Assembly (NCBI GenBank): GCA_031272185.1
Contig: JAISUG010000056.1
Coordinates: forward strand, 1 to 64,000
DNA from: Lachnospiraceae bacterium
Lineage (GTDB): Bacteria; Bacillota; Clostridia; Lachnospirales; Lachnospiraceae
Reading direction: 5' to 3'
DNA length: 64,000 nt
How positions within the stretch are numbered: position 1 is the first letter of the stretch; each line of letters opens with the position of its first letter. Of the stretch, positions 8,298 through 17,728 are shown piece after piece. The translations under genes were made by a program, and so were the position numbers. The notes under the pieces are model-generated. The model did no database searches, was not told where the DNA came from, and saw only the letters and a program-made list of their open reading frames with translations.

Positions 8298-8654
8298 ATG
8301 AAAGGCAGAATGAACAACAAACTGGGCGAGATTCAGGTGAACCCGGAGGTCATCGCGCACTATGCCGGCACCACCGCGCTGGAGTGCTTCGGCATCGTGG
8401 GCATGGCCATGGTGAGCGTGAAGGACGGCCTGGTGAAGCTCCTGAAGCGAGACAACCTGACCAAGGGGATCAATTTCACCATCTCTGACAATCAAATCTT
8501 TTTGGAGTTTCATGTGATCGTGGCTTACGGCGTAAGCATCCAGGCGGTGGCCGACAACCTGATAGAAAACGTGAAGTACAAACTGGAAGAATTCACGGGC
8601 CTTGAGGTGGCGAAGATCAATATCTTCGTCGAGGGCGTCAGAGCGATTGATTAA
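8298..8654 (+). CDS. yloU: Asp23/Gls24 family envelope stress protein (YloU)
   Basis: The 118-residue product matches Asp23/YloU throughout: GTTALECFGIVGMAMVSVKD, FHVIVAYGVSIQAVADNLIE and the closing INIFVEGVRAID. The family is associated with the cell envelope and, in Firmicutes, is almost always next to a DAK2/DegV fatty-acid kinase, as here. ATG 8298 is chosen because it follows GGAGG at 8285-8289 and gives the usual MKGRMN start. The stop is 13 bp before the fakA GTG and overlaps its ribosome site, so the two are co-transcribed. Confidence 0.93.
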   Translation: MKGRMNNKLGEIQVNPEVIAHYAGTTALECFGIVGMAMVSVKDGLVKLLKRDNLTKGINFTISDNQIFLEFHVIVAYGVSIQAVADNLIENVKYKLEEFTGLEVAKINIFVEGVRAID

Positions 8655-8667
8655 GGAGGACACACCC

Positions 8668-10716
8668 GTGACAATCACACGAATCAATGCTTCGATGCTG
8701 AAATTGGCTATCCTCAGCGGTGCGAAGCGTTTGGAGACAAACAAGGATTGGATCAATGATCTGAATGTTTTCCCGGTCCCGGATGGGGACACGGGCACGA
8801 ATATGACCCTGACCATCATGGCCGCCGCCAAAGAGGTGGCCGGGGTGGAAGAGATCACCATGGAGAAGATCGCCAAGGCCATGTCTTCCGGCTCCCTGCG
8901 GGGGGCCAGGGGAAACTCCGGCGTGATACTGTCACAGCTTTTCCGCGGGTTCGCCCGGCATGTGGAGAACTTTGACGAGATCAATGCGCAGGTGCTGGCG
9001 GATGCGCTGGTGAAGGCATCGGAAACCGCATACAAGGCGGTGATGAAGCCCAAGGAAGGCACCATCCTCACCGTGGCGCGCATCATGGCGGAGCGTGCCC
9101 AGGAGCTGATAGCGGAGGTGGATGAAGCCGGGGGTGCGGACGCCTCAGGCGATGGGATGGGTTCAGGCGCCGAGGGCGTTTCCCCGAGGCCCAGATATGC
9201 CGATGGAGAGGACATGCTCCCGTTCCTGGAAGCCATCATCGCAGCGGGGGACGAGGCGCTGGAGAGGACCCCGGAGCTGCTGCCCGTGCTCAAACAGGCG
9301 GGGGTGGTGGACTCCGGCGGGCAGGGCCTGATGCAGGTGCTCAAAGGGGCCCTAGACGGGCTCCTGGGGAAAGAGACCGCGGTCAAGATCTCCCCGGAGC
9401 CTACGAAAAAGTCTTTTGCGCCCGGCAAGACCCCGGTGCAGCAAAGGCCGTCCATCGCAGACATCGAGACATCCGACATCAAGTTCGGGTACTGCACGGA
9501 GTTTATCATCAACGCAGCGAAGGCATTCACCGACGAGGACGAGGATGCATTGAAGACGTATCTGAGCTCCATCGGCGATTCCCTGGTGTGCGTGTCGGAC
9601 GGGGAAGTGGTCAAGATCCATGTCCACACCAACGACCCTGGCCTGGCCATCCAGAAAGGGCTTAGCTACGGCCCCCTTTCCCGCATGAAGATCGACAATA
9701 TGCGGGAGGAGCACGAGGAGCGGCTGCTGGATGAGATGCGTTCGGCAGGTGAGCTGGGAGAGGGCTATGCCGGCGGTGAAGCCGGTGCAGGATCCGGCTC
9801 CGGGGCGACTGCCAACGGCACAGGCGCTGGCGGCCCACACGGGGAAAGCGGCGGCGCAGCCGGGGGATCCGGCGGCGGTTTGTATGGAACCGGAAACGGG
9901 GGCGCAGAGGCAGGCGGCAACACCGGCACGGGTTACGGTGCCGGGGAGTATGGAAATGCCGGCGGCGGTTATGGGATCTATGGAACCGGCGGCGACGGCG
10001 GGACCATCGGGTATGGGATCTATGGCGGGGGCGCAGCAGGCGGATCCGGCGGGCACAGGGACTTCGGGTTCATAGCGGTGTCTGTAGGCGGGGGGCTGGG
10101 GGAGATCTTCCGGGGCATCGGCGCGGATGAGCTCATCGAGGGCGGCCAGACCATGAACCCCAGCACGCAGGACATGCTGGATGCCATCGACCGGCTGGAT
10201 GCGGACGTGATCTACATCTTCCCGAACAACAAAAACATCATCCTGGCGGCGCAGCAGGCCCAGGCCCTCACCGAGGGGAAGGAGATCGTGGTGGTGCCCA
10301 GCAAGACGGTGCCCCAAGGGATAGCGGCATTGGTGAATTTCCTGCCGGACCTCTCCCCTGACGAGAACCTGGCGAACATGCAGGAGGAGATGCGCCGGGT
10401 GCGCAGCGGCCAGATCACCTATGCGGTGAGGAGCACGAGCATCGACGGGTTCGACATCGAGGAAGGGGACGTGATGGGGCTGGGCGACCACGGCCTGATC
10501 GCAGTGGGCAAGGACGTGGCGGAGACCGCATTTGACACCACGAAGGCCTTGGTGGAGGATGACACGGAGCTGGTGACCATCTACTACGGCGCGGACGTGA
10601 CCGAAGGGGACGCCGAGGCGCTGGCCGGGCGGCTGCGGGAGGCCTGCCCCCATGTGGAGGTGGAGCTGCAGAATGGCGGACAGCCGGTGTATTACTACCT
10701 GGTGTCGGCGGAGTAG
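8668..10716 (+). CDS. fakA: FakA/YloV-type fatty acid kinase (DAK2 + DegV-like), with Gly-rich linker
   Basis: The N-terminal DAK2 domain has the nucleotide/Mg loop VPDGDTGTNM with Asp39 and Asp41; the middle and C-terminal parts match FakA, the ATP-binding subunit that phosphorylates fatty acids bound to a DegV-type FakB partner for phospholipid synthesis. Length is 682 residues against about 550. Residues about 364-465 are almost pure Gly/Ala/Ser/Tyr/Thr sequence (YGTGNGG, GYGIYG units), placed exactly between the middle domain and the C-terminal EDD fold. A smaller Gly/Ser insert is at about 155-176. GTG 8668 follows AAGGAGG at 8653-8659. The DAK2 domain itself is intact. Confidence 0.92.
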   Translation: MTITRINASMLKLAILSGAKRLETNKDWINDLNVFPVPDGDTGTNMTLTIMAAAKEVAGVEEITMEKIAKAMSSGSLRGARGNSGVILSQLFRGFARHVENFDEINAQVLADALVKASETAYKAVMKPKEGTILTVARIMAERAQELIAEVDEAGGADASGDGMGSGAEGVSPRPRYADGEDMLPFLEAIIAAGDEALERTPELLPVLKQAGVVDSGGQGLMQVLKGALDGLLGKETAVKISPEPTKKSFAPGKTPVQQRPSIADIETSDIKFGYCTEFIINAAKAFTDEDEDALKTYLSSIGDSLVCVSDGEVVKIHVHTNDPGLAIQKGLSYGPLSRMKIDNMREEHEERLLDEMRSAGELGEGYAGGEAGAGSGSGATANGTGAGGPHGESGGAAGGSGGGLYGTGNGGAEAGGNTGTGYGAGEYGNAGGGYGIYGTGGDGGTIGYGIYGGGAAGGSGGHRDFGFIAVSVGGGLGEIFRGIGADELIEGGQTMNPSTQDMLDAIDRLDADVIYIFPNNKNIILAAQQAQALTEGKEIVVVPSKTVPQGIAALVNFLPDLSPDENLANMQEEMRRVRSGQITYAVRSTSIDGFDIEEGDVMGLGDHGLIAVGKDVAETAFDTTKALVEDDTELVTIYYGADVTEGDAEALAGRLREACPHVEVELQNGGQPVYYYLVSAE

Positions 10717-10815
10717 CGAAGCAAACCATGCGGTTTTGACGGATGCACCTTGTATAGCGTTTTGGTTTGCTTGGGTGCTGGCCGGGGATATGTGTATTGC
10801 CGGCGGTGCGGTGTG

Positions 10816-10865
10816 CGGCTGCGGGAGGCCTGCCCCCATGTAGAGGCGGAGCTGCAAAAGGTTGG
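10816..10865. repeat. Copy of the fakA 3' end placed after its stop
   Basis: 26 bp at 10816-10841 are identical to 10630-10655 inside fakA, and similarity continues for about 20 bp. The offset is 186 bp. The copy lies in the gap between fakA and recG and has no start of its own, so it is a duplicated fragment and not a gene. Confidence 0.85.
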
Positions 10866-10908
10866 CCACGTGGCGGTGAGGCGGCAGTACGATTGGGGTT
10901 GGTAGAGA

Positions 10909-13356
10909 TTGGATATATCGAGGAAGTCGGTCCAGACGCTGCGGGGGGTGGGCGAAAAGACCGGGAAACTGTTTGCGAAGCTGGGCGTGTCCACCATAGC
11001 CGATTTGCTGCGGCATTACCCCAGGGGGTACATGTCGTATACGCCGTGCATTCCCATCGAAGGACTCTGGGAGAGGCTAGTCAATGCGCCGATGGGCAGC
11101 AGGGAAACCCCGGGTGATGCCTTGGCGCAGGGCGCGGCTGGCGCAGATGCGGCCGGACATGCTTCGCGCCAGGGATTTGGGCCAGGAGCCGGGTCGTTGG
11201 TTTGCGGTGATGGCGCAGATGCGGGCGACGGGGGGATCGCCGGGTCGCTGTGTCCGGACGACGGAGGGGTCGCCGGTGCGCTGCGCCCGGACGACGGCGT
11301 CTATGCGGTGTGCGGACAGGTGGAAAAGAAGCCCACGCTTATGACATATGGCAACCTGAAAGTCGTCTCTGCTTTCCTGTGGGAGGGCAACCGCCGCCTG
11401 AAACTGGTTTGGTTCAATGCGCCCTTTATGACGGGTAACGTCAAGGAGGGCGTTTCTTATGTGTTCCGGGGCAGGGTGACGTACAAAAACCGCACACTGT
11501 CCATGGAGCAGCCGGAGATGTTTGCCCCCGAGGAGTACGAGGGGCTATTGGGCGCCCTGTGGCCGGTGTACCCTCTCACCAAGGGCCTGGGCAACAAAGC
11601 GATCCGCCGCGCCATGGCTGAGGCACTGGCGCTGATGGATGGGGATGGGGCATCAGGCGGCGCTGCTGCGCCAGACCACCTCCCCGCTGCACTGCGGGAC
11701 AGGCAGGGGCTTTCCGATTACGGGTATGCCCTGCGCCACATACATTTCCCCGCGGATCCACGGGATTTGTTGGCCGCCCGCAGGAGGCTGGTGTTCGACG
11801 AGTTCTTCATATTTTCCATGATGGTCATGGGCATGAAGTCAGCGAACCGGGACCGCGCCACCGACTTCGTGGCGCCCCCATCGCCGCAAGTGGACGATTT
11901 GGTACATCGGCTGCCGTTTGAACTCACCCGCGGGCAGGCCCGTGCTTGGGATGACATTTCCGGGGACCTGGGATCGGGCGTGGCCATGTGCCGCCTGGTG
12001 CAGGGCGACGTGGGGTCCGGCAAGACTGTGCTGGCATTTCTGGCCATGCTCCAGGTGGCATTCGCAGGGTATCAGGCGGCGCTCATGGCCCCTACGGAGG
12101 TGCTGGCCAGGCAGCATTACACTGCGCTGTGCGCCTTGTTGGACACATATGGCATACCTTTGGCTGCGGTGTGCCTCACCGGATCCATGACCGCAAAAGA
12201 AAAACGGGAAGCATATGGGAAGATGGTTTCCGGGGAAGCGCAGCTGGTGGTGGGAACCCATGCGCTGATCCAGGAGCGGGCGGTATACGACAACCTGGCG
12301 CTGGTAATCACCGACGAGCAGCACCGCTTCGGCGTGGCCCAGCGGGAACGGCTGGCGGCGAAGGGCCCTGCGCCCCAGGAACAGGTCACGATGGGTACCA
12401 TGGTGTTGGAACCGCCGTCGGCACAGGCTGGCCGTGGCATGGATAGTGGGGGCGGGTCTGCCAAACCCGCAAGGCAGGAACATGCATCGGCGAAGGGCCC
12501 TGCGCCCCACGTGCTGGTCATGAGCGCCACGCCCATACCCAGGACATTGGCCATCATCCTCTATGGGGACCTGGACATCAGCGTCATCGACGAGCTGCCT
12601 GCCCAGCGCCTCCCTATCAAGAACTGCGTCATCCCCGCAAGCGACCGCGGCAAAGCATACCGCTTCATCCAAAAAGAGGTGGGTGCCGGGCGGCAGGCTT
12701 TCGTGATCTGCCCTATGGTGGAAGCGGGGGAGGCGACGGAGAGCCGCGACCTGTCCGAAGTCCAGAACGTCCAGGACTATGCCAAAGCATTGGCTAAAGA
12801 ACTGCCGCCCGCCATGAAGACCGCCGTGCTCCACGGGCGTATGGGGGGCGCCATGAAAAACCGCATCATGGAGGAGTTCCTGGCGGGGCAGGTGCAGGTG
12901 CTGGTGTCCACCACCGTGGTGGAGGTGGGGGTCAATGTGCCAAACGCCACGGTGATGATGATCGAAAACGCGGAGCGGTTCGGCCTTTCCCAGCTGCACC
13001 AGCTACGGGGACGGGTGGGGCGGGGTGCGCACCAGTCTTACTGCATCATGGTCAACTGCCAGGCGGGGGGCGAGGGCCGCGCGGCGCAGCGCCTGGACGT
13101 ACTGAACCATTCCAATGACGGTTTCTTCATCGCGGAGGAGGACCTGCGGCTGCGTGGGCCCGGCGACATATTCGGGGAACGCCAGAGCGGGGAGCTGGGT
13201 TTTATCTTGGGGGACGTCTACACGGATGCGGGGCTGCTGCGGGCCGCTTCGGAGGAGGCGGGGCGGGTGTGGGGCGAGGATCCCGGCCTGGAATCGCCGG
13301 AAAACCGCAGGCTGAAGAAATATATGGAAAGCGCGGCGCAGGTTGGAGGGTTATAA
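10909..13356 (+). CDS. recG: ATP-dependent DNA helicase RecG, with two inserts
   Basis: Branch-migrating helicase that reverses stalled forks and processes Holliday junctions. Residues 1-60 match the RecG N-terminus (VQTLRGVGEKTGKLFAKLGV). The helicase core has Walker A GDVGSGKT near 367-374, the RecG-specific DEQHRFGVAQRERL near 469, SATPIPRTL, and the C-terminal QLHQLRGRVGRG. The protein is 815 residues against about 680. One insert at about 63-131 splits the wedge region. A second at about 490-534, between motifs II and III, is a 132-bp unit bounded by 22-bp identical repeats (12356-12377 and 12488-12509). TTG 10909 is the only suitable start, with a weak ribosome site. Confidence 0.95.
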   Translation: MDISRKSVQTLRGVGEKTGKLFAKLGVSTIADLLRHYPRGYMSYTPCIPIEGLWERLVNAPMGSRETPGDALAQGAAGADAAGHASRQGFGPGAGSLVCGDGADAGDGGIAGSLCPDDGGVAGALRPDDGVYAVCGQVEKKPTLMTYGNLKVVSAFLWEGNRRLKLVWFNAPFMTGNVKEGVSYVFRGRVTYKNRTLSMEQPEMFAPEEYEGLLGALWPVYPLTKGLGNKAIRRAMAEALALMDGDGASGGAAAPDHLPAALRDRQGLSDYGYALRHIHFPADPRDLLAARRRLVFDEFFIFSMMVMGMKSANRDRATDFVAPPSPQVDDLVHRLPFELTRGQARAWDDISGDLGSGVAMCRLVQGDVGSGKTVLAFLAMLQVAFAGYQAALMAPTEVLARQHYTALCALLDTYGIPLAAVCLTGSMTAKEKREAYGKMVSGEAQLVVGTHALIQERAVYDNLALVITDEQHRFGVAQRERLAAKGPAPQEQVTMGTMVLEPPSAQAGRGMDSGGGSAKPARQEHASAKGPAPHVLVMSATPIPRTLAIILYGDLDISVIDELPAQRLPIKNCVIPASDRGKAYRFIQKEVGAGRQAFVICPMVEAGEATESRDLSEVQNVQDYAKALAKELPPAMKTAVLHGRMGGAMKNRIMEEFLAGQVQVLVSTTVVEVGVNVPNATVMMIENAERFGLSQLHQLRGRVGRGAHQSYCIMVNCQAGGEGRAAQRLDVLNHSNDGFFIAEEDLRLRGPGDIFGERQSGELGFILGDVYTDAGLLRAASEEAGRVWGEDPGLESPENRRLKKYMESAAQVGGL

Positions 13357-13435
13357 ACCCGCCTGGGGCGCGGCGAAGCATGTGCGCGCATTGGCAATAA
13401 GGCGGTTTGTCAAGCTGGTTTGTGAAGCTGAATGG

Positions 13436-14713
13436 TCACACAGCCGGGTTCCGGAATCCCCCATGTATGTACACCGTGGTCTCTAAGTAGTGGCGGCCTT
13501 CTTCGTCGGTTTCAAATTCGGGTGCGGGGGAGCCGTTGCGGGACAGCGCGTCCAGCACTTTGGTGATCCCGGTGGACTTGCGCTCTGACAGGTCGATTTC
13601 TTTCAGGAAATCGCCGATGCGGCGGTTGCGGTACCTGCGGGAGACCGCTTTGCCGTTGCGGAATTTGTCCATGTTGATCCATTTGTCCGGCCCGGGGTAG
13701 TTGATGATCTTGATCTTGTCCAAATACAGCCGTATCTCCACCGGTTCGGGGATCTGGTATGACTTGTGGAAGACCGCATTGACGAGGAGTTCCTCCACCG
13801 CCTCGTATGGGTAGTTGAAAAACCGGACAGCTTCCGCCTGCATGGGGACTTTCACTACTTTTTCCTCTATAACCAACGATTTGATGTACTTCAGCGTTTC
13901 CCTGATCTGCTCCGTGATAGGCCCTTGGAACAGTTTTTCGGTGAATTCCCCTGCCTCTGCAGCATCCGTCTGGAAGTGTACAAGCTCGATCTGGGCTCCC
14001 GGCATGAATCTGTGCGGGTAGTCGCAGAACATCAGCAGGCCGATGTTGCGGATGTCGATACCCGTATCGGTTTCGTTTGCGACTTCAAGCGCCACCAGCA
14101 GGTCCTCCAATGGCATGGAGTTGATGCGTGACGCCAGCGAACTGCCGCTCTCCCGCAGGAAATCCTCCACGTAAGCGCGGCGGATGTCGTCGACAGAAGC
14201 CCTCCTCTCGACCCGATCATCGAAGGGGAGGGAGGAGAACTTCTCGAAGAGCTCGGCCAACTCCCCATTTTTCGCAATGGTTGTGACTGAAAGCGGCTTA
14301 ATCCAAAATTCCCTGCGTTTTTCGTCCCTGCTTTTGGAATAGACATCGACCGGTGCTTTGTAAGGACCATTGTCCCCCGCCGGGCACCATAGATATATCA
14401 CGTGCCGGCCTTGGTATTCCAATACTTCCGAGCGTGGGGTGTACCTCGGTTCGATGAGATTGCAGTACTGAAAAATCTCCTGCTGTATTTGGTCGAGCTT
14501 GTCTTCTTTGATACCGGCAGGTGGCAACAGCGGTCGCCCATACCTGGTGTCGACCCCTATCACGATATATCCCCCGTTAGAGTTCCCGAAATCATTTGCG
14601 AATGCGCAAATCGTGTGTATCACATCGGAGGGATTCCAACCGTTTTTGTATTCGACTCTATCTTGCTCAACCACACGCCCATCTAGGAGTGTCTGGAGCT
14701 TTAGTGGTATCAT
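13436..14713 (-). CDS. AlbA_2 (Schlafen-like) domain putative regulator / ATP-binding protein
   Basis: The N-terminal AlbA_2 domain is visible as RVEYKNGWNPSDVIHTICAF followed by GNSNGGYIVIGVD. The C-terminal half resembles the HATPase_c_4 region of 'RecG-like' transcriptional regulators (EAVEELLVNAVFHKSY, IINYPGP, ERKSTGITKVLDALSRNG). Such proteins are widespread accessory genes, and their targets are mostly unknown. The start is ATG at 14713-14711 behind GGAGGTTTTT; 13 further residues could be added upstream without a ribosome site. It converges on recG with an 80-bp gap. No low-complexity insert is present, in contrast with the neighbours. Confidence 0.8.
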   Translation of the reverse strand: MIPLKLQTLLDGRVVEQDRVEYKNGWNPSDVIHTICAFANDFGNSNGGYIVIGVDTRYGRPLLPPAGIKEDKLDQIQQEIFQYCNLIEPRYTPRSEVLEYQGRHVIYLWCPAGDNGPYKAPVDVYSKSRDEKRREFWIKPLSVTTIAKNGELAELFEKFSSLPFDDRVERRASVDDIRRAYVEDFLRESGSSLASRINSMPLEDLLVALEVANETDTGIDIRNIGLLMFCDYPHRFMPGAQIELVHFQTDAAEAGEFTEKLFQGPITEQIRETLKYIKSLVIEEKVVKVPMQAEAVRFFNYPYEAVEELLVNAVFHKSYQIPEPVEIRLYLDKIKIINYPGPDKWINMDKFRNGKAVSRRYRNRRIGDFLKEIDLSERKSTGITKVLDALSRNGSPAPEFETDEEGRHYLETTVYIHGGFRNPAV

Positions 14714-14773
14714 AAAAACCTCCGAAATATATATGGTAGATGCGGTGCGCACCGAATGCTTGTGACATTTTTC

Positions 14774-14802
14774 AGTATAACAAACACCATGCTGGAAATC
14801 AA
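14774..14802 (-). promoter_or_regulatory. Sigma-A-type promoter of the AlbA_2 gene
   Basis: On the minus strand TTGATT (plus-strand 14797-14802) and TATACT (14774-14779) are 17 bp apart, about 60 bp upstream of the start codon. Confidence 0.75.
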
Positions 14803-14960
14803 GCGGTTGTCAGCCCTCTTGGGAAAAAGTTGCGAGGTTTTGCAAAGCCGGCGACGGCGACACCACCCAGGTAGTGCCCCAGACCGCTTTTAAAAAAGTG
14901 AGGTTTCGGCAAACTGGAAATACCGGCGGCGCATAGCCTGGTTACGAAGTGGCAGGTATC

Positions 14961-15024
14961 CAAGTGTCAAGCAAAACACTGTCAAGCAAAAACACTTGAC
15001 ACCGGGCGGATGACGTGGTATAGT
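14961..15024 (+). promoter_or_regulatory. Strong promoter of the ylxM-ffh cluster with upstream repeats
   Basis: Consensus TTGACA at 14996-15001 is 17 bp from TATAGT at 15019-15024. Directly upstream are two copies of tgtcaagcaaaa(a)cac (14965-14979 and 14980-14995) and an inverted pair CAAGTGT (14961-14967)/ACACTTG (14992-14998) whose second arm enters the -35 box. This layout could bind a regulator. A 15-bp part (caaaacactgtcaag) is identical at 30492-30506 upstream of xylB. The leader to ylxM also holds a two-copy repeat of gtgaagatttgggcgtggcc. Confidence 0.75.
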
Positions 15025-15103
15025 GTCGTATCGTGGGGCATGGTTCTGAAGATTTAGGCGTGGCCGAGTGTGAAGATTTGGGCGTGGCCGTGTGTGATGT
15101 CGG

Positions 15104-15448
15104 ATGGAAAAGATAGTTTGGCAGGGGATGCTTTATGATTTCTATGGGGAGCTGCTGACCGCGCACCAGAAGCAGGTGTATGAGGACGTGGTTTTGCACG
15201 ACCTCTCCCTGGGGGAGATCGCCGACAAATGGGGGATCACCCGCCAGGGCGCCCATGACTGCATCCGGCGCTGCGACGGCCTGTTAGCCGGGTATGAGGA
15301 AAAACTGCAGCTGGTGTCGAAATTCTACCGGGCGAAGGGAAAGGTCACGGAGATAGAGCGGGAGCTGGCGGATTACCGCAGCGACGGCGACGGCGCCCAC
15401 ATCGGGCGTATCGAGGAGCTGGCAGGGGAGATCCGAGAAGTGCTGTGA
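15104..15448 (+). CDS. ylxM: YlxM family DNA-binding / SRP-associated protein
   Basis: The 114-residue protein has the YlxM pattern: YDFYGELLTAHQKQVYED, then DLSLGEIADKWGITRQGAHD, a sigma-70 region-4-like helix-turn-helix, then a coiled-coil tail. YlxM is encoded next to ffh in Firmicutes and modulates signal-recognition-particle activity in streptococci. ATG 15104 has no clear ribosome site. About 180 bp separate it from ffh. Confidence 0.9.
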   Translation: MEKIVWQGMLYDFYGELLTAHQKQVYEDVVLHDLSLGEIADKWGITRQGAHDCIRRCDGLLAGYEEKLQLVSKFYRAKGKVTEIERELADYRSDGDGAHIGRIEELAGEIREVL

Positions 15449-15629
15449 TTATATCGCCTGCACACCGCCCGCTGATGCACGCCCAGAGCGAGTCCGCAGG
15501 GACGAGTCCGGCTGCGATGATGTCACTGGGGTTCGTGGAGATGACGCTGCGGTTTATCGACTGGGCCGGCGGGCGATCCTGAACCGCCGGCGGGTATGAT
15601 TGTGCGTAAAGGGTTTTGAGGGAGGTTCC

Positions 15630-17042
15630 ATGGCGTTTGAGAGTCTGACCGACAAACTGCAAAATATCTTCAAGGCCCTGCGTGGCAAGGGGCGGCTCTC
15701 CGAGGCGGACGTGAAGGCCGCGCTGAAAGAAGTACGGATGGCCCTGCTGGAAGCGGACGTGAACTTCAAGGTGGTGAAGCAGTTCGTGAATGCTGTCCAG
15801 GAGCGGGCCGTGGGCGAAGATGTGCTGGGTAGCCTGACGCCTGGGCAGATGGTGGTGAAGATCGTCGACGAGGAGCTGGTCTCCCTCATGGGTTCCGAGA
15901 CCACGGAGCTGGCGCTGGGACCCATGAACGAAGTGACCGTGGTGATGATGGTGGGCCTACAGGGTGCCGGCAAGACCACCACCGCGGCCAAGCTCGCCGG
16001 GAAACTCAAATCCAAAGGGCGCTCGCCGCTGCTGGCAGCCTGCGACGTGTACCGCCCGGCCGCCATCAAGCAGCTGGAGGTAAACGGCGAAAAGGCGGGC
16101 ATACCGGTGTTTTCCATGGGGGACCGGCTCTCCCCGGTGGACATCGCCAAGGGCGCATTGGCCCATGCGAAGAAAAACGGCATGAACGTCCTCATACTGG
16201 ACACCGCAGGACGGCTGCATATCGACGAAGAGATGATGGAGGAACTGGCCGCCATCAAGTCGGCGGTGGGGGTGAGGCAGACCGTGCTGGTGGTGGATGC
16301 CATGACCGGCCAGGATGCGGTGAATGTGGCCGAGACGTTCCAGGAAAAGATCGGCCTGGACGGGGTGATACTCTCCAAGATGGACGGGGACGCCCGGGGC
16401 GGGGCTGCGCTTTCCATCCGCTGCGTCACGGATCGCCCGATACTCTTCGTGGGGATGGGTGAGAAGCTCTCGGATCTAGAGCAGTTCTACCCGGATCGGA
16501 TGGCTTCCCGGATACTGGGCATGGGCGACGTGCTCTCACTCATCGAAAAAGCCCAGCAGCAGGTGGACGTGGACCAAGCCAAGGCATTGGAAGCGAAGCT
16601 GCGCAAGGCGGAGTTTGATTTCAATGACTTCCTCTCCCAGATGCAGCAGATCAAGAAGATGGGCGGCATGGCGAGCATCCTGGGCATGTTGCCGGGGATG
16701 GGCCAGCTGGCGCAGGCGGGGCAGATGGACGAAGGCATGTTCGGCAAGGTGGAGGCCATCATCTACTCCATGACGCCCAAGGAGCGGGGCAACCCCGGCC
16801 TCATCAACATGTCCCGGAAGATACGCATCGCCAAGGGCGCGGGCGTGGACATAAATGAAGTCAACCGCCTGGTGAAGCAGTTCGAGCAGATGCGCAAGAT
16901 GATGAAGCAGTTTTCGGGCATGGCTTCCGGCAAAGGCCGCGGCGGCCTGGGCGGCCTGGGGGGCCTCGGCCCTCTGGGGGGGCTTGGAGGCCTGGGCGGC
17001 GGCAAGGGCGGCAAGCTGGGCGGCATCAAGCTGCCGTTTTGA
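15630..17042 (+). CDS. ffh: Signal recognition particle protein Ffh (SRP54)
   Basis: GTPase that binds signal sequences on ribosomes and delivers them to FtsY. All parts of the family are present: N domain from MAFESLTDKLQN, P-loop GLQGAGKTTTAAKLAGK near residues 109-125, LDTAGRLHIDEEM, SKMDGDARGGAAL, and the Met-rich M domain (MQQIKKMGGMASILGMLPGM). The protein is 470 residues; the last 35 are a Gly/Leu-rich repeat tail (GGLGGLGPLGGLGGLGGG) longer than usual. ATG 15630 follows GGGAGG and gives the conserved start; an upstream TTG at 15600 is not needed. Confidence 0.97.
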   Translation: MAFESLTDKLQNIFKALRGKGRLSEADVKAALKEVRMALLEADVNFKVVKQFVNAVQERAVGEDVLGSLTPGQMVVKIVDEELVSLMGSETTELALGPMNEVTVVMMVGLQGAGKTTTAAKLAGKLKSKGRSPLLAACDVYRPAAIKQLEVNGEKAGIPVFSMGDRLSPVDIAKGALAHAKKNGMNVLILDTAGRLHIDEEMMEELAAIKSAVGVRQTVLVVDAMTGQDAVNVAETFQEKIGLDGVILSKMDGDARGGAALSIRCVTDRPILFVGMGEKLSDLEQFYPDRMASRILGMGDVLSLIEKAQQQVDVDQAKALEAKLRKAEFDFNDFLSQMQQIKKMGGMASILGMLPGMGQLAQAGQMDEGMFGKVEAIIYSMTPKERGNPGLINMSRKIRIAKGAGVDINEVNRLVKQFEQMRKMMKQFSGMASGKGRGGLGGLGGLGPLGGLGGLGGGKGGKLGGIKLPF

Positions 17043-17286
17043 AACGAGTCCGGCTTCCCGTCCGTGAACTTGTACGGGTGGCAAATGTTCGGTGATATGA
17101 ACACCATTTGGTGTTGGTATATGGTATGATTATAGACGGTCGTACCGCAGTGGGCTTTGCCCGCGTGATCACATTGTAAACGGCTTTTGATTTGTGCCTT
17201 GGCGCCGGCAAGTCAGGCCCATGGGTGCATTTTGGACGGCCGCGGATGTTTTGTCGTATTGCGACTATGAGAATGGAGGAAGTGGC

Positions 17287-17532
17287 ATGGCTGTAAAGAT
17301 CAGGCTCAAGAGGATGGGGCAGAAGAAATCACCTTTCTATCGTATCGTGGTGGCGGATTCCCGGTCGCCCAGGGATGGGCGTTTCATCGAGGAAATCGGG
17401 TACTATGACCCCAACCCGGACCCCAGCGTCATCAAGATCAAAGAGGACCTGGCGAAGAAATGGCTCTCCTGCGGCGCACAGCCCACCGATACCGTGAGCA
17501 AGCTGCTGAAGATCGCCGGGGTGACCCAGTAA
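17287..17532 (+). CDS. rpsP: 30S ribosomal protein S16
   Basis: The 81-residue protein is a full match to S16: [20 protein letters not shown], then [23 protein letters not shown] 17287 follows GGAGGA at 17275-17280. It is downstream of ffh and upstream of khpA and rimM as expected. The 240-bp gap before it has no convincing terminator; a TATGAT near 17122 could be a -10 element but lacks a good partner. Confidence 0.97.
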   Translation: MAVKIRLKRMGQKKSPFYRIVVADSRSPRDGRFIEEIGYYDPNPDPSVIKIKEDLAKKWLSCGAQPTDTVSKLLKIAGVTQ

Positions 17533-17585
17533 ACAAGCTGACCATGGGTTGCCACGCCGCCTGGCGGTACCAGCAATGACGTTGC

Positions 17586-17690
17586 AGATGGTAAACTGCC
17601 GGTGGGCGTGGGGATGGCAACCGCCGGTGGGCGTTGCGGATGGCAACTGCCGGTGGGCATGTGGATGGCAACTGTCTGTGGGCATGTGGA
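17586..17690. repeat. 26-bp tandem repeat between rpsP and khpA
   Basis: Four copies of ggatggcaactgccggtggg occur with atgg at 17588, 17614, 17640, 17665 and 17690, spaced 26, 26, 25 and 25 bp. They occupy most of the rpsP-khpA gap, and the frame through them is open only by chance. Confidence 0.9.
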
Positions 17691-17728
17691 TGGAGTGGCT
17701 GTTTGCGCCGCGAAGATGGGTGGTGTGG

